Below, piece by piece: positions 6,964-15,689 of a DNA stretch of 64,000 nt. The stretch is from positions 1 to 64,000 of the forward strand of contig NZ_QLSU01000003.1 in the NCBI RefSeq assembly GCF_003268775.1, given 5' to 3'. Under the pieces are notes generated by a model, which saw only the letters and a program-made list of their open reading frames with translations, was not told where the DNA came from and searched no databases. How positions within the stretch are numbered: position 1 is the stretch's first letter; the number at the start of each line of letters is the position of its first letter. The DNA is from Paraburkholderia unamae. GTDB lineage: Bacteria; Pseudomonadota; Gammaproteobacteria; Burkholderiales; Burkholderiaceae. Made by a program: the position numbers and the translations under genes.

Positions 6964-9858
6964 CTATATGACGTCGGCCATGTCGATGTCGCGCAGCCCC
7001 GGCATGTCGAGTTCGCGGCGCAATGCGGCCAGCTTGCGCGTTTCGGGCAAGGACGGGGGCTCGCCCTCCTGTCCCTGCGCCGCATGCTCCCCGCCGAAGC
7101 GCTCGAACGGCGCGAGCAACGCGCGGGCCTCGCGAGGCGCGCCGTCCTGCGCCAGCGACTCGCCGAGATCGAGCGCCGCGCGCAATTCGAACAGCCACGC
7201 GCCCTGCTCGCGTGCCAGCGCCATCGCCTGGGCCAGCTTGCGATGCCCCGCCTCGATGAGGCGCGCGCGCGTCTTGTCGCCGGCTGCGTACCCCCCGCGC
7301 GCGCGAGAGAGGTCCACCTGGGCGCTCGTGCGCATCAGTTCGGCGTCGAACGCGTGGTCGCCATCCGAGGCGGTGCGCCGCTGCGCCTCGTCGATCGTCG
7401 CGAGCGCCTCGTCGAGCCGCCCTTCCCGCACCAGCGCTTGCGCGAACGACACGATCAGCGGCGAGGTGAGCCTGCGGAACCCGCGAGCCTCCAGGCTCGC
7501 CAACCCCGCTTCGAGCCGGGCGATCCCTTCCTCGTGGCGGCCCGCGTCCAGCGCGAGCTGACCCGCGAGGCATTCGCCGTAGTCTTGCCACGCGTCGAAG
7601 CGGTTGAGCGCCGCTTGCGAGCGCAGCAACGCCAGATGGCTCGCCGCGAGTTCCGACTCCCCGCACGCCAGCGCAATGGGCACCGCGACGACCGCGAGCA
7701 GATGGCACAGCGAAGGCTCCAGCATGTCCGCGCGCACGAGGTTGATCGCGCGCTCGATCAGGTCGAGCGCGAGCGTCGTTTCCCCCTGCATCCACACGAT
7801 GCGCGCGAGCGTGCCCGTGCCGAAGATGCGCGGCTCCATGCCGAGGTCGGTGTCGGCACGGCTTTGCGGTCCCGTGACCTCCAGCGACGCGAGCGTGCGC
7901 TCCAGCCGCTCGCGCGCCTGTTCGAGTTCGCCGAAGCAATGCAGCGAAGCCGCCAGCGTCGCGCTCGCACAGAGTTTTTGCCACGCCGAACCACCCCGCT
8001 GCGTGCGCGCCTCGAAACGCGTGGCAAAGCGCAGCGACGCATGAATGTCGCCCGCGGTCATGGCCGCATTCCACAGGCCCCACATGGCGCGCGCCTCGAA
8101 AACGGCGTCCGCGCAACCCGTGGCCCGCTCCAGCACCCGGCGCCAAAGCGGGGCGGCGTCGGCGGCCGCGCCATCCGTCATCAGGAGCGCGGCCGCGTAC
8201 GCGGAGCACACGCGCATTTCGCAGGTGGCATCCACGGCGCCCTTGGGCAATGCGTCGAGCGTTTCGAGCGCAAGCTGTGCGCGCTCGCGGCATTCGTGCA
8301 CCAGCGAAGCGTCGAGCAGCGTGCCCACCAGCGAGCCCGCCAGCGCCACGCCCAGCGCCGCGTCGCCATCGGATGAAAACGCCCAATCCCACGCACTGCG
8401 CGCCGCGTCGAGCGAGGAATGCGCTTGCGCGCTCTTGCTTCGATGCGGCACGAGGGCCGAGCGATCTTCGATCTGCCGCTGCAAATAACGTAGATGGCGC
8501 TGCGCGACACGTTGGACTTCGCCTTCGTCATGGAGCTTTTCCATGGCATACGCGCGGGTCGACTCCGTGAGCCGGTACAGCGCGATCGCACCGTGAAACT
8601 CAACCGTGAGCAGCGATTTCGCGGCCAGTTCGCCGAGCGCCGTGATCGCTGCCGCGATCGGCACGCCGGGCTCGGTCGCCACGGCGCAAACGGCGTCGAA
8701 CGCGAACGTGCCGGCGAAGAACGCGAGGCTGCGGAACAGCCCCTTCGCCTCGGCGTCGAGCAGCGCGTAGCTCCAGTCGAAGGTGGCCCGCAGGGTCTGG
8801 TGGCGCGGCAGTGCAAGACGCAAGCCGCCACTCAAAAGATCGAGCCGGTCGTCGAGCCGCGCCGCCACGCCCTCGATGCCGAGCGTCGCCACGCGCGCCG
8901 CCGCCAGTTCGATCGCGAGCGGCAGGCCCTCCAGTTGACGGCAGATGTCCGCCACCGCCCGGACGCTGGCTTCGTCTGCCGCGCAGCGCGGCGCGATATC
9001 GCGTGCGCGCTGAAGAAAGAGCTGAACCGCGCCATGATCGAGCATGGCTTCGACGGTATCCTCCGTGGCGGGCACGGCCAGCGGCTCGACGCGATAGACG
9101 GTTTCCGCACGGATGGTGAGCGGCTCGCGGCTCGTGACGAGCACGCGCAGCCAACGCGCGTGCGCGACGAGATTCTCGGCAAGCTCCGCCACTTCATCGA
9201 CCACATGCTCGGCGTTGTCGAGCACCAGCAGCACGCCTTCCGGCGGCATTCTCGCGAGCAGCGCGCGCGTGTCCTGCAAGACTTCGGCGGGCCCCACCTG
9301 AAGGGCCAGGGCCATTGTAGCCAGCACGGACTCGCGCGAACTCGCGGAGGCCAGTTCGACGAAGCAGACGGTGCGCGCGAAATGCGCCTGCGCCATCTCG
9401 GCAACACGAATCGCCAGCGCGGTCTTGCCGATGCCGCCTGCGCCGACGAGCGTGACGACGGCCGACTCGGCCAGCTTCGCGACCACGTTCTCGACATCCG
9501 CGTCGCGGCCCACCAGCGTCGTGGGGCGGCCCGGCAGATTCGAGGCGAGCGTGCCCTGCTGCGCGAGCGGCGCTTGAGGAATGAGAATATAACCGCGGCC
9601 CGTGACAGTTTTGATCAGCTCGCGATCGGCCTCCAACGCCTTGCGCAACGCCGCGATATGCACTTGCAGGCGATTTTCCTCGACGATCTGGTCGGGCCAG
9701 ACCGAGTCGATGATGTCGTCTTTGGTCACGATCGAGCCATTGGCCCGAAAGAGCACTTCCAGAATGTCGAACGCACGCGCGCTGATGCGCAGCGGCAAGC
9801 CGTTGCGCAGAATCTCACGCTGCTCGAAGTTCACGAGCAAGGCGCCAATTTTGATCAT
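6964..9858 (-). CDS. Winged-helix / NTPase / TPR-like regulator (964 aa)
   Basis: Residues 1-95 form an OmpR/PhoB-type DNA-binding wing (FDILEVLFRANGSIVTKDDII, the ENRLQVHIAALRKAL recognition region, GRGYILIP). A STAND/AAA-like NTPase follows, with Walker A GAGGIGKT at 139-146 and Walker B in GVLLVLDNAEHVV near 215. An NB-ARC-style GLPLAIELAAARV motif comes next, and then about 450 residues of alpha-helical repeats consistent with TPRs. This is the architecture of predicted ATPase regulators related to MalT/AfsR, in which the repeats sense a ligand and the wing binds promoters. The targets are unknown; neighbours on both sides are redox enzymes. A shorter paralogue lies at 15690-17186. Confidence 0.88.
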   Translation of the reverse strand: MIKIGALLVNFEQREILRNGLPLRISARAFDILEVLFRANGSIVTKDDIIDSVWPDQIVEENRLQVHIAALRKALEADRELIKTVTGRGYILIPQAPLAQQGTLASNLPGRPTTLVGRDADVENVVAKLAESAVVTLVGAGGIGKTALAIRVAEMAQAHFARTVCFVELASASSRESVLATMALALQVGPAEVLQDTRALLARMPPEGVLLVLDNAEHVVDEVAELAENLVAHARWLRVLVTSREPLTIRAETVYRVEPLAVPATEDTVEAMLDHGAVQLFLQRARDIAPRCAADEASVRAVADICRQLEGLPLAIELAAARVATLGIEGVAARLDDRLDLLSGGLRLALPRHQTLRATFDWSYALLDAEAKGLFRSLAFFAGTFAFDAVCAVATEPGVPIAAAITALGELAAKSLLTVEFHGAIALYRLTESTRAYAMEKLHDEGEVQRVAQRHLRYLQRQIEDRSALVPHRSKSAQAHSSLDAARSAWDWAFSSDGDAALGVALAGSLVGTLLDASLVHECRERAQLALETLDALPKGAVDATCEMRVCSAYAAALLMTDGAAADAAPLWRRVLERATGCADAVFEARAMWGLWNAAMTAGDIHASLRFATRFEARTQRGGSAWQKLCASATLAASLHCFGELEQARERLERTLASLEVTGPQSRADTDLGMEPRIFGTGTLARIVWMQGETTLALDLIERAINLVRADMLEPSLCHLLAVVAVPIALACGESELAASHLALLRSQAALNRFDAWQDYGECLAGQLALDAGRHEEGIARLEAGLASLEARGFRRLTSPLIVSFAQALVREGRLDEALATIDEAQRRTASDGDHAFDAELMRTSAQVDLSRARGGYAAGDKTRARLIEAGHRKLAQAMALAREQGAWLFELRAALDLGESLAQDGAPREARALLAPFERFGGEHAAQGQEGEPPSLPETRKLAALRRELDMPGLRDIDMADVI

Positions 9859-10437
9859 GGACGTTCCCTTGAGCCGCCGGACGAAGCGGCGCGATTACTG
9901 CCAATACTGACTGGTCAAGCCTGCCATCAACGATCACGCGACTGGATTGTAAGCGTGGCGTAACGCACGAGTCTTGAAGAAAAATGCACACTGAGTGCCG
10001 GCCGCGCTTGCCAGGCCAACCCGCTTGAAACAGCGAATAAAAGCATCGTATGCACCGTTTTGATGCAGGATACGATGGCCTTTGGACAAAACTGCTCAAA
10101 CGGCGTCTTATCCGGCTGCGCAGACGGATTAAGAATTAACGGGATGCGCCTGGGTTAAGATGGGTTCGAACGGCCTTGCCCAACGGCCTGAATTCCCTCC
10201 AACTTGCCCCCAATTACCATCAAATCGCCATCGAATTGTCTTATTGGATGGCAATTAGCGTGATCGTGCGAATTTAAATGCCATTATCCTCAGACATGTT
10301 TTTTAGCGCTTGCAACGCCAATCGCGCGTTACGATATAATCATGCGAATTGTTTTTGACATGTGACGATTGCCGCGAGCGTGGTGACTTCACGCTGTTGC
10401 GCAACCGTACGAGCCATTCCGCACGAAAATCCGCCCA
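9859..10437. promoter_or_regulatory. Divergent control region between NTPase regulator and AraC regulator
   Basis: This 579-base gap is more AT-rich than its surroundings and holds no credible gene. It contains a near-perfect inverted repeat, AATTACCATC at 10212-10221 with GATGGCAATT at 10247-10256, and a promoter-like TATAAT at 10335-10340 facing the AraC gene. A possible -35 (TTGCAA, 10310-10315) lies 19 bases upstream of it. The promoter for the leftward NTPase gene should also be here but I cannot point to it. Confidence 0.5.
10335..10340 (+). promoter_or_regulatory. Candidate -10 box for the AraC-family gene
   Basis: A perfect TATAAT about 97 bases before the AraC start, with a TTGCAA-like -35 at 10310-10315 (spacer 19, longer than the ideal 17). 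It stands out in this GC-rich background. No transcription data are available to confirm it. Confidence 0.4.
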
Positions 10438-11358
10438 ATGTCGCTCGCTAACGAAATCAGCCCGTCTCCCGCCGCTGCGCCGATCAAGCGCGACGGGCTC
10501 GGCTGTACCGCGAGCCGGTTGCGCAAGGATCTGCATATCGGCAGCGGCGACCTCCAGATCTACCGCAAGGGGATGGACGACGCCCGGGCGGAGCGCGTCT
10601 CGACCGAGGCCAGCGATCGCGGCTTTCTGGCCGGCATTGCGTTACAGGGCGGGCATCGGCGCCATCTGTTTCGCGGCGCGCGCAGCGAAGAGCGCCGCTT
10701 CGATTCGAGCTCGATTTATCTGCGCGACTTTTCCGAGCCGTATTCCGCCGAACTTCACGGCGATTTCGATTTCGTTCTGGTCGAGCTGTCGCCCGAATTC
10801 CTCACCCGTCTCGCCGACGAACACGATAGCCCCGTGATCCGCGGGCTCACCTGCTCGCCGCGGAAAAAAGACCCCGTCCTCTATCATCTTGCGAGCGCGC
10901 TGGCCGCAACCACCGACGCTTCCGGACCGTTGAACAAGTTGTTCGTCGACCACGTCGGCCTGTGCATCGGCATCCATATCGCCCGTCAATACGGCAACTT
11001 CGCGCACCATGAAACGCAGGCCAAAGGCACGCTCACGCCCGCACAGGAAGCGCGCGCAAAGGAGCTTCTGCTGCTGCGCTCGGACAGCGGCAACTCGATC
11101 GGCGACATTGCGAGCGAATGCCACCTCTCGCGCGCCTATTTCATTCGCGCGTTCGCCCGGACCACGGGCCGCACGCCGCATCAATGGCTGCTCGAACAAC
11201 GCGTTACCGAAGCGCGCGTGCTGATCGAAACCACGGAAAAGCCGCTCGCGGAAATCGCCATCATCTGCGGCTTTTCGGATCAAAGTCACCTGAGCCGGGT
11301 GTTCCTCAAGCTATGCGGCGCCACGCCCGGCGCGTGGCGGCGCGCCGCGAGGCGCTAG
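10438..11358 (+). CDS. AraC-family transcriptional regulator
   Basis: The 306-aa protein has a variable N-terminal domain (about 1-195) and a C-terminal AraC/XylS DNA-binding domain. The first helix-turn-helix is SIGDIASECHLSRAYFIRAFARTTG and the second lies in LAEIAIICGFSDQSHLSRVFLKLCG, ending with the usual P-x-x-WRR. It precedes and is co-directional with the DsbA-like/monooxygenase genes from 11487, so it may control them. No ribosome-binding site of note precedes the ATG at 10438, and a downstream start is possible. Confidence 0.87.
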   Translation: MSLANEISPSPAAAPIKRDGLGCTASRLRKDLHIGSGDLQIYRKGMDDARAERVSTEASDRGFLAGIALQGGHRRHLFRGARSEERRFDSSSIYLRDFSEPYSAELHGDFDFVLVELSPEFLTRLADEHDSPVIRGLTCSPRKKDPVLYHLASALAATTDASGPLNKLFVDHVGLCIGIHIARQYGNFAHHETQAKGTLTPAQEARAKELLLLRSDSGNSIGDIASECHLSRAYFIRAFARTTGRTPHQWLLEQRVTEARVLIETTEKPLAEIAIICGFSDQSHLSRVFLKLCGATPGAWRRAARR

Positions 11359-11486
11359 GGCCTCGGGCCCGCTCGCACGCGCGAAGTTGCGCGCCACGCA
11401 ATCTGGTGTTGCGCGGTCATGGCATTCTGTTCCCACGCCTTCCCGTATAGCCTGCTCATGACACATTTTTGTCTGGAGCACGCTTC

Positions 11487-12128
11487 GTGGAACGCACACA
11501 ACTCGTCCTTGCGTACGACTTCATTTGCCCCTGGTGCCGGATCGGCCATCGCAACCTGAAGGCCGGCGCAAAGATAGCGGATTGCGAGAACCGCTACGAC
11601 ATCACCTTTCTGCCATTCGAACTGAACCCGGGCATGCCGCGCGACGGCATGAACCGCCGCGCCTACCGCACGCGCAAGTTCGGCAGCCTCGCGCATTCGG
11701 ACATGCTCGATGCGACCGTGACGGCGGCGGGCGTGGCCGCCGGCGTTCATTTCGACTTCGGCCGCATCGAACGCACGCCCAATACGCGCCTCGCTCATCG
11801 CCTGATCCATCACGCGCTCGGCGCGGGCACGCCTGAACAGGCCGAACACCTCTACGACGCGATTTTCCGTGCGTACTTCGCGCAGGGCCGCGATATCGGC
11901 GACCTCGACGCACTGGTGGATCTCGCGGCGAGCCAGGGCCTCGACGCCGAGGCGGCACGCGCCTACCTCGGCTCCGACGCGGGCGACATCGACATCGAGG
12001 CTTCGCGCGTGAAAGCCGACGCACTCGGCATCCGCTCGGTCCCGACGATAGTCGTGGACAAATTCATCGTGAACGGCGCACAACCGCCGGTTGTGTTCGC
12101 CAAGGCGCTTCAAGGGAGATTCGCATGA
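11487..12128 (+). CDS. DsbA-family (FrnE-like) thiol oxidoreductase
   Basis: The 213-aa protein has a thioredoxin-like N-terminus with the active site C-P-W-C (residues 14-17, in AYDFICPWCRIGH), a helical insert, and a C-terminal cis-Pro region (RSVPTIVVDKFIVNG). This is the FrnE/DsbA-like group, often cytoplasmic and linked to polyketide or aromatic metabolism. No signal peptide is seen. I chose GTG 11487 because GGAG sits about 9 bases upstream; an in-frame TTG at 11469 is less likely. Its stop overlaps the start of the following monooxygenase by four bases (ATGA), so translation is coupled. It may keep the flavoenzymes reduced or act on the same substrate, but this is inference. Confidence 0.85.
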   Translation: MERTQLVLAYDFICPWCRIGHRNLKAGAKIADCENRYDITFLPFELNPGMPRDGMNRRAYRTRKFGSLAHSDMLDATVTAAGVAAGVHFDFGRIERTPNTRLAHRLIHHALGAGTPEQAEHLYDAIFRAYFAQGRDIGDLDALVDLAASQGLDAEAARAYLGSDAGDIDIEASRVKADALGIRSVPTIVVDKFIVNGAQPPVVFAKALQGRFA

Positions 12129-13294
12129 GCCGTGATACTCAACAACACGCCGTCGTGGTGGGCGGATCGCTGGGCGGACTCGTCACCGCAGCGGCGCTGC
12201 GCGCGGCCAACTGGGACGTGACTGTCTACGAGGCTTCGGCGCACGAACTGGAAAGCCGCGGCGGCGGCGTCGTGTTGCAGCCCGATGTCACGCAGGCCTT
12301 CGAGTTCGCGGGCGTCGCCGTGCCGCATCCACCCGGCGTGCTCTCCGGCGACCGGATCTACCTCGATGAATCGGACCGCATCGTCAGCCGCTTCTATATG
12401 CCGCAAATGCAAACGTCGTGGAGCCTGCTCTACAAGGCGCTAAAGCGCGCGCAGCCGGACGGCGGCTTGCGCGCGGGCGAACGCTTCACCCGCTTCGAGG
12501 ACGATGGCGAGCGCGTCACGGCGCACTTCGAAAGCGGCCACCAGCACACGGCCGATTTGCTGATCGGCGCGGACGGCGTTCGATCGACGCTGCGCACGCT
12601 GCTCGAACCCGAGACGCAACCGCACTATGCCGGCTATGTCGCATGGCGCGGACTGATCGAAGAACCGGACCTGCCCGCCTTCGCCGCCGATAAACTGCGC
12701 GATCGCTTCGCGTTCTCGGACGGCGTTGGGCACTCCGCGCTCGCCTACATGGTGCCGGGCGAGGACGACTCGACCGAGCCTGGCCGCCGCCGCTGGAACT
12801 GGGTCTGGTATCGCCGCTACGACACCAACGAACTGCAAGACCTGCTCGTGGATCGCGACGGCGTGCAACGGCCGTTCTCGCTGCCGCCTGGGACTGCCAG
12901 GCAAGCGGTCATCGACCGCCTGAAGGATGAAGCGCAAACGCTGCTCGGGCCGACGTTCCGCGCGCTCGTGCATGCCACCGACGTTCCGTTCATGCAGCCC
13001 ATTGTCGACGTGCAAACGCGTTCGATGCGCTACGGCCGGGTGTTGCTCACGGGCGACGCCGCTTCGGTTCCGCGGCCCCACACTGCCGGCAGCACGGCCA
13101 AGGCGGCCGCCAACGCTTACGCCCTGGCGCTCGAACTGGAGGCGGCGCAGCAACCGCAACACGCGGGCGAAGGCGCGCTCAACCGGGCGCTCTCGCGCTG
13201 GAACGCGGAGCAACTGCGTGTGGGCCGCGCCATGACAACGCGAGGCATCATGCTCGGCAACCAGTTGATGCGCATTCCCGCGCACAGCGTTTAA
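12125..13294 (+). CDS. FAD-dependent monooxygenase, first of a tandem pair
   Basis: The 389-aa class A flavoprotein monooxygenase has the FAD dinucleotide fingerprint near residues 10-18 (VVVGGSLGG), the DG motif in IGADGVRSTLR near 150 and the GD motif in TGDAASVPRPH near 305. A long NWVWYRRYDTNEL block resembles 2,6-dihydroxypyridine hydroxylase and related aromatic-ring hydroxylases. These enzymes use NAD(P)H, FAD and oxygen to hydroxylate an activated ring. It overlaps the DsbA-like gene by four bases and is followed 12 bases later by a divergent paralogue, so the three form one unit. Confidence 0.87.
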   Translation: MSRDTQQHAVVVGGSLGGLVTAAALRAANWDVTVYEASAHELESRGGGVVLQPDVTQAFEFAGVAVPHPPGVLSGDRIYLDESDRIVSRFYMPQMQTSWSLLYKALKRAQPDGGLRAGERFTRFEDDGERVTAHFESGHQHTADLLIGADGVRSTLRTLLEPETQPHYAGYVAWRGLIEEPDLPAFAADKLRDRFAFSDGVGHSALAYMVPGEDDSTEPGRRRWNWVWYRRYDTNELQDLLVDRDGVQRPFSLPPGTARQAVIDRLKDEAQTLLGPTFRALVHATDVPFMQPIVDVQTRSMRYGRVLLTGDAASVPRPHTAGSTAKAAANAYALALELEAAQQPQHAGEGALNRALSRWNAEQLRVGRAMTTRGIMLGNQLMRIPAHSV

Positions 13295-13315
13295 ACGACC
13301 GGACGCGTGAAGCCC

Positions 13316-14452
13316 ATGAAAATTGCCATTGTCGGCGGCTCGATTGCGGGTTTGGCGACGGCGCTGACGCTGCGTTGCGTCGGCCACGAGGTCACGATAT
13401 TCGAACGCACGGCCGCCGGCATGCGCGGCCACGGTGGGGGCGTGGCGGTCCTGCGCCAGATGATGCGTTTTCTGGAGCAGCATGGTCACGCCACGCGCAA
13501 GACGCTTGCCGTGCCGGTCGAGTGGCGGCGATGGCTGGCATCGGACGGCTCTCTCATCGAAGAAAGCCGCGAAATCGTGCCGTTTTCGTCTTGGGACGCG
13601 GTCTATCGCTCGTTGAGCGAGATGCTGCCGCCCGATGTCGTTCGCTATGGCGAAGCGGTCACGAACCTGCGAAACCGGCAAGGCGGCGTGGAAATCGAAA
13701 TCAACGGACGTGAAACGCTCGCCGCCGATTTGCTCATTGCGGCGGACGGCGCGGGCTCCGGCATGCGCGCCATGCTGTTCCCCGATTATCGAGCGTCGTA
13801 TGCCGGATATCTCGCCTGGCGCGGCGTGGTGGAAGAAGCGCGGCTTCCGGCGCCGCTCGTCGCCGAACTGGATAACAGCATCACGCTCCTGCGCGAACGG
13901 GATGCGTTGTTCATGACGTTTCCCATTCCCGCGCTGGATGGGGCGATCGAACCCGGCAAGCGGCGATTCAACTGGCTGTGGTATCGAAACGAACCCGACG
14001 CGGCGACGCTGAGCCGCCATCTAACGGATCGCGAGGGACATCGTCATCATGCCTCCGTGAGCCCCGGCGGGCTTTCGGCCGAAGCAACGGCGTATCTGCA
14101 CGATTGCGCGCGCGCCGGGCTGCCGCCTGCCTTGCAGCAATTGATGACGCACACGCAGGCGCCATTCCTCCAGGCGATCTTCGACGCATCGAGTCCGTCG
14201 TTTGCCGTGGGACGCGTCGCGCTGGTGGGCGACGCCGCGTGCACGGTTCGCCCTCACACGGCCTCCGGCACCTCCAAGGCGGCCGACGACGCGATCACGC
14301 TTGCGCAAGCCTTGAGCGGCCTGAACCCCGCCGACGATATCGAAGGCGCGCTGGCAGCGTGGTCAACGGCGAGGCGCACGGCACTCGGCCCGCTCATCGC
14401 AAAGGGCAAGCAATTGGCGCAGTCGTTCGGGCTTGGCGCAATCACGCAATAG
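13316..14452 (+). CDS. FAD-dependent monooxygenase, second of a tandem pair
   Basis: The 378-aa protein is homologous to the gene before it. It has the FAD fingerprint IVGGSIAGLATAL near residue 5, the DG motif in IAADGAGSGMR near 143, and the GD motif in VGDAACTVRPHT near 300. A shared RFNWLWYRNE block matches the upstream protein. ATG 13316 puts the fingerprint at the usual distance from the N-terminus; an in-frame GTG at 13307 is an alternative. The two paralogues share active-site architecture but are clearly diverged, so they may act on successive intermediates. It converges with the LysR gene at 14500. Confidence 0.86.
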   Translation: MKIAIVGGSIAGLATALTLRCVGHEVTIFERTAAGMRGHGGGVAVLRQMMRFLEQHGHATRKTLAVPVEWRRWLASDGSLIEESREIVPFSSWDAVYRSLSEMLPPDVVRYGEAVTNLRNRQGGVEIEINGRETLAADLLIAADGAGSGMRAMLFPDYRASYAGYLAWRGVVEEARLPAPLVAELDNSITLLRERDALFMTFPIPALDGAIEPGKRRFNWLWYRNEPDAATLSRHLTDREGHRHHASVSPGGLSAEATAYLHDCARAGLPPALQQLMTHTQAPFLQAIFDASSPSFAVGRVALVGDAACTVRPHTASGTSKAADDAITLAQALSGLNPADDIEGALAAWSTARRTALGPLIAKGKQLAQSFGLGAITQ

Positions 14453-14499
14453 CGTGAGCGCGTAACCGCATGATGCAGTCGCGTCAGTCGATCGATGCC

Positions 14500-15405
14500 C
14501 TATTCCACCCGGCCCTCGATGAACTGGAGAAACGCCCGCACTTTTCGCGAGAGCCGCCGGTTGGGCAGATACGCCGCATAAGCGACGGCCTCGTCGCCCT
14601 GCGGCGTTACGCGGTAGTCCGCGAACAGATGCATGAGCCGCCCTGCGTTGATGTGCTCCCTGACCTGCCATTCGGGCAATAGCGCGAGCCCCTGGCCCGC
14701 GAGCACGGCTTCGAGCAGCATGTCGAGACTATTGGAAACGAGCCGCCCGCGCACGTTGATGCGTTCCTGCTCTCCCGCTCGCATGAACGTCCATGTTTGA
14801 CGGGCGCGATAGCTGCCGCCGTACGCGATGCGCAGGCATTGATGGTCGGTCAGTTCGGCGGGCGTGAGCGGTACGCCGTTGTGCTCCAGATACTCGTGGC
14901 TCACCACCACCACGCGCGGATTCTCCGCCAGCTTTTTGGCAATGAGGTTGGGGTTATCGGAAGGCAGGCCGATCCGGATGGCGATATCGATACGCTCCAG
15001 CGCGAGGTCGATCATGTGATCGGCAACGACAATATCGAGCGCGACATTCGGATGCTCGCGCAAAAACGCCGCGAGGTGCGGCGCGAGCACGACGCGGTTA
15101 TAGGCCGTGGGCACCGTGATGCGCAGCGTGCCGATAGGCGCGGCGCCGCTGTCGAGGATGCTTTCGTCGGCCTCGGTCAATCCGTCGAGCACCTTGGATA
15201 CCTGCTCGACATAGCTCGCGCCCGCGTCGGTCAGGCTCACGCGGCGTGGCGTGCGCGTGAGCAGCGCCGTGCCGAGTTGCGCTTCGAGGGCGTCCATCAG
15301 GCGCGCCACCGACGAGGTGGCGACCCCCATGCGCTTCGCCGCCTTGGCGAATCCTCCGGCGTCTGCGACCTCCAGCAGGGTCTTGAGGGCTACGAGTTTA
15401 TCCAT
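14500..15405 (-). CDS. LysR-family transcriptional regulator
   Basis: The 301-aa protein has the N-terminal LysR helix-turn-helix (LKTLLEVADAGGFAKAAKRM, then SSVARLMDALEAQLGTALLTRTPRRVSLTDAG) and a periplasmic-binding-like effector domain (GTLRITVPTAYNRVV, IRIGLPSDNPNLIAKKL). It belongs to the large CrgA/AaeR-like group with an FLREHPNVALDIV segment. It is convergent with the monooxygenase operon and divergent from the NTPase regulator at 15690. The regulated gene is not evident; the divergent neighbour is the usual candidate. Confidence 0.9.
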   Translation of the reverse strand: MDKLVALKTLLEVADAGGFAKAAKRMGVATSSVARLMDALEAQLGTALLTRTPRRVSLTDAGASYVEQVSKVLDGLTEADESILDSGAAPIGTLRITVPTAYNRVVLAPHLAAFLREHPNVALDIVVADHMIDLALERIDIAIRIGLPSDNPNLIAKKLAENPRVVVVSHEYLEHNGVPLTPAELTDHQCLRIAYGGSYRARQTWTFMRAGEQERINVRGRLVSNSLDMLLEAVLAGQGLALLPEWQVREHINAGRLMHLFADYRVTPQGDEAVAYAAYLPNRRLSRKVRAFLQFIEGRVE

Positions 15406-15525
15406 GGCTCCATGATGCGCGTGTGGCGCGATGACATTGTGATGGGGAGGTTACACCCTAACGCCGCGCGGTTGTTGAATGCGTGTAATGAGCAATGCGA
15501 CGCAAGCCGCTTTAAGGAGCCCGTT

Positions 15526-15567
15526 ATGAGTTCCTTTAATCGTATTGCGCGCCACGCAACCTCATGA
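15526..15567 (+). CDS. Possible 13-residue leader peptide
   Basis: A 13-codon frame (MSSFNRIARHATS) preceded by a strong AAGGAG eight bases before its ATG, in the gap between the LysR gene and the NTPase regulator. The Shine-Dalgarno match is better than that of most genes nearby. It could be a translated leader or small peptide ahead of the regulator gene, or chance. There is no homology I can recognise. Confidence 0.3.
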   Translation: MSSFNRIARHATS

Positions 15568-15689
15568 CCGATTCTGTTGATATTCACGGTGTGCTTCGAG
15601 ATCGATAGTCTTACGAATACCGCACGTGAGTATCAGGATTGGGACGCGGGCGCGTGAAAAAGCTATTGCAAACCGGACCGGGTGGAATA

